From NCBI RefSeq assembly GCF_040436345.1, contig NC_133234.1, positions 12,461,446-12,525,445 on the forward strand: a stretch of DNA of 64,000 nucleotides, given 5' to 3'. A program made the position numbers and the translations under genes. The notes under the pieces were generated by a model. The model did not search any database, was not told where the DNA came from, and saw only the letters and a list, made by a program, of their open reading frames with translations. Below are positions 62,285 through 64,000 of the stretch, one piece after another (within the stretch, counting starts at the first letter, position 1; every line of letters starts with the position of its first letter). Source of the stretch: Pagrus major (lineage: Eukaryota > Chordata > Actinopteri > Spariformes > Sparidae).

Positions 62285-62890
62285 TGGTTTTCACAATTAT
62301 TTGTCGGGAACCTCAAAATTGCGTCGCTGCTCTTTGCGGATGACGTGGTTTCGTTGGCTTCTTCGGTCTTGACCTCCAGCAGGAGCTGGGGCGGTTTGCA
62401 GCCGAGTGTGAAGCGGTCGGGATGAAGGTCAGCACCTGAGGCCATGGTTCTCTGCCAGAAAATGGTGGATTACCCCCTCCGGCTGGGGGAAGAGCTCCTG
62501 CCCCAAACAAATGAGTTCAAGTATCTCGGGATCTTGCTCATGAGTGATGGGAAAATGGAGTGGGAGATGGAAAGGAGGTTTGATGCAGCATCCGCAGTAC
62601 TGTGGGTGCTGCTCCAGACCGTCGTGGTGAAGAGGGTTTTTCGATTTACCAGTCTATCTACGTTCCGACCCTTACCTATGGCCACAAGCTGTGGGTAGTG
62701 ACCGAAAGAGCGAGACCCCCGGGGCAGACCCAGAACTCGCTAGAGGGACTATATATCCCATTTGGCCTGGGAATGCCTCAAGATCCCCCAGGAGGAGCTG
62801 GAAAGCGTTGCTGGGGAAAAGGAGTCCTGAAATACCCTTCTAAGCCTGCTGCCTCCAAGACCCCGACCCGGATAAGTGGAGGATAATGGT
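62285..62890 (+). pseudogene. 5'-truncated, internally deleted non-LTR retrotransposon (reverse transcriptase fragment)
   Basis: The plus strand encodes pieces of a LINE reverse transcriptase: LLFADDVVSLA with the catalytic FADD box (about 62322-62359), MVLCQKMVDYPLRLGEELLP and FKYLGILLMSDGKMEWEMER (62444-62579), then in another frame IYQSIYVPTLTYGHKLWVV (62642-62698). The text jumps straight to a RGRPRTR-like end-of-ORF region near 62720, which suggests an internal deletion. It ends with a cccgacccggataagtggag signature. Frameshifts and the deletion show it is dead. It lies in a wdr90 intron, in the opposite orientation. Confidence 0.85.
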
Positions 62891-63854
62891 TGAATTGATG
62901 GAATTATTTGTCACACAGCAGTGTGTCACTTGTTGCCAATCATTTCTTCTGCAAAAAGACTGCCGACACCCTCTGATGGAACATAAGTAGCTCACACAGC
63001 ACTGACCACCCAAGCAGTACAATCAAGTATGAAAGTACCTATATGATCATCCATCATCATACAGGCCCTTCTAGTTTCTCCTATGGAGTCCGGATATAAG
63101 GGTGCTGTGATAATTCCCTGTGGTACTGAATATATATTATATATACTATATGAATAACGGATGTTCTGAAATTGTCTTAAGAGGAGTAAACGTCACTTGC
63201 GGATATGCTAATAAATTAAAAATTGTTTAAGAGAGCTACAGTGCGGGGACCTTTTTTCATGTTTTTCGTGCTCTTTGAATGTGGACACCACACAAAAAAA
63301 GAAGATATAAAATGATGATGACAGGTGCTTCGGACACACAAAGATCTGCACATGCTCAATCGAGGTCAGAGTTTCCTGTCAGTATGGTAAAGAACTGAAC
63401 AAGAAAGCATCCTGCTTGCTCATTATATGTTGCTAATCCACATGTGCTCATCTCCTACCTGATTTTTTAGAGTAGTCATCTACTGCATATAAGTTCATAA
63501 ATGTCAGAAACATAAAACTAGACTATATACTATATAATTCCTCATGCCTAATAGAGTTCTTCAAAGTGGCATACTTGTGTAAAAGAGATCATTTTCATTC
63601 TAGATCATTTCCCTAAAGAGTCACCACTCTGATGGACTTTTGAAAAACACACTGTCCCCCTTTTTTTAACTTCTCAAACAAAAAAAAGATACATAGTGTT
63701 TCTCTTTAAGGAAAGTCTTTGGCTAGCTTTCAATAGTACATTTACCACACAACAGTTACAGTTTCTTTACAGAATTAAGGTTGATTAGCAAGTAGCTGAT
63801 ACTATCTGCAAGGACAGTCATTTAAGATTTTGAAATTGTCTGTCGCTGGCTAAG

Positions 63855-64000
63855 TATGTTATGTCTAGAGCTGAAACAATTCAACAATCAATCAATTGTC
63901 GACTGACAGAAAAATATTCTGCATATTTTGACTAAAAATGCTATACAGTCTCAGACTCCAGCTTCCCAAATGGTGAGGCTTTCCCCCATTCTTTTTGTCA
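63855..64000 (+). repeat. partial dispersed repeat (family of 37330)
   Basis: It starts agagctgaaacaattcaaca with atcaatcaattgtcgactga and is cut by the window edge. By eye it is of the same family and orientation as 37330-37650. Confidence 0.4.

Larger units (their letters stand above)
62083..64000 (-). other. wdr90 intron reaching the right edge
   Basis: No further wdr90 exon was found upstream of the exon at 62082. Contents are the LINE fragment and, at 63855-64000, a partial copy of the dispersed repeat family seen at 37330. The rest is AT-rich. Confidence 0.75.

Overview
The window is vertebrate nuclear DNA, almost certainly from a teleost fish and probably a percomorph. The genes are split by GT-AG introns, long CA and TA microsatellites are common, and several interspersed repeats look like well-known fish families. 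I see no bacterial operons, CRISPR arrays, tRNA or rRNA genes. Species cannot be named from the sequence alone.

Four protein-coding genes are supported. Three lie on the minus strand and are read from high to low coordinates: wdr90 (its last 12 coding exons, 62082-55188; the 5' part lies beyond the right edge), rhot2 (complete, 19 coding exons, 53491-43903, 618 codons plus stop) and rhbdl1 (first five coding exons, 28739-12607; the 3' part, including the catalytic serine exon, lies beyond the left edge). The fourth, an intronless H1.0-type linker histone gene (40220-40807, plus strand), sits between rhbdl1 and rhot2. The order WDR90-RHOT2-RHBDL1, all on one strand, matches human 16p13.3, so this is an old conserved block with a histone gene placed inside it.

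Layout: 1-12606 is the open-ended fifth intron of rhbdl1, with a mariner-like transposase remnant, a 375-bp element with inverted ends and older repeats. 12607-28739 holds rhbdl1 exons 5 to 1. 28740-29340 is its GC-rich 5' flank. 29341-39700 is a gene desert with a repeat cluster near 36.6-37.7 kb. 39.7-41.3 kb is the linker histone unit. 43.9-53.5 kb is rhot2 and 55.2-62.1 kb is wdr90. From 62.1 kb to the end is wdr90 intron with a decayed LINE.

The gene products are not known to act together: Rhot2 is a mitochondrial outer-membrane GTPase for mitochondrial transport, Wdr90 a centriole and cilium scaffold protein, Rhbdl1 an intramembrane serine protease family member, and H1.0 a chromatin linker histone. 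I found no convincing new biological system. The most unusual structures are a small insertion made almost entirely of a perfect 38-bp inverted repeat and flanked by a 12-bp direct repeat, a rhot2 5' splice site that is itself the first unit of a (GT)n microsatellite, and two small unexplained protein-like open frames (upstream of the histone gene and inside rhot2 intron 14).
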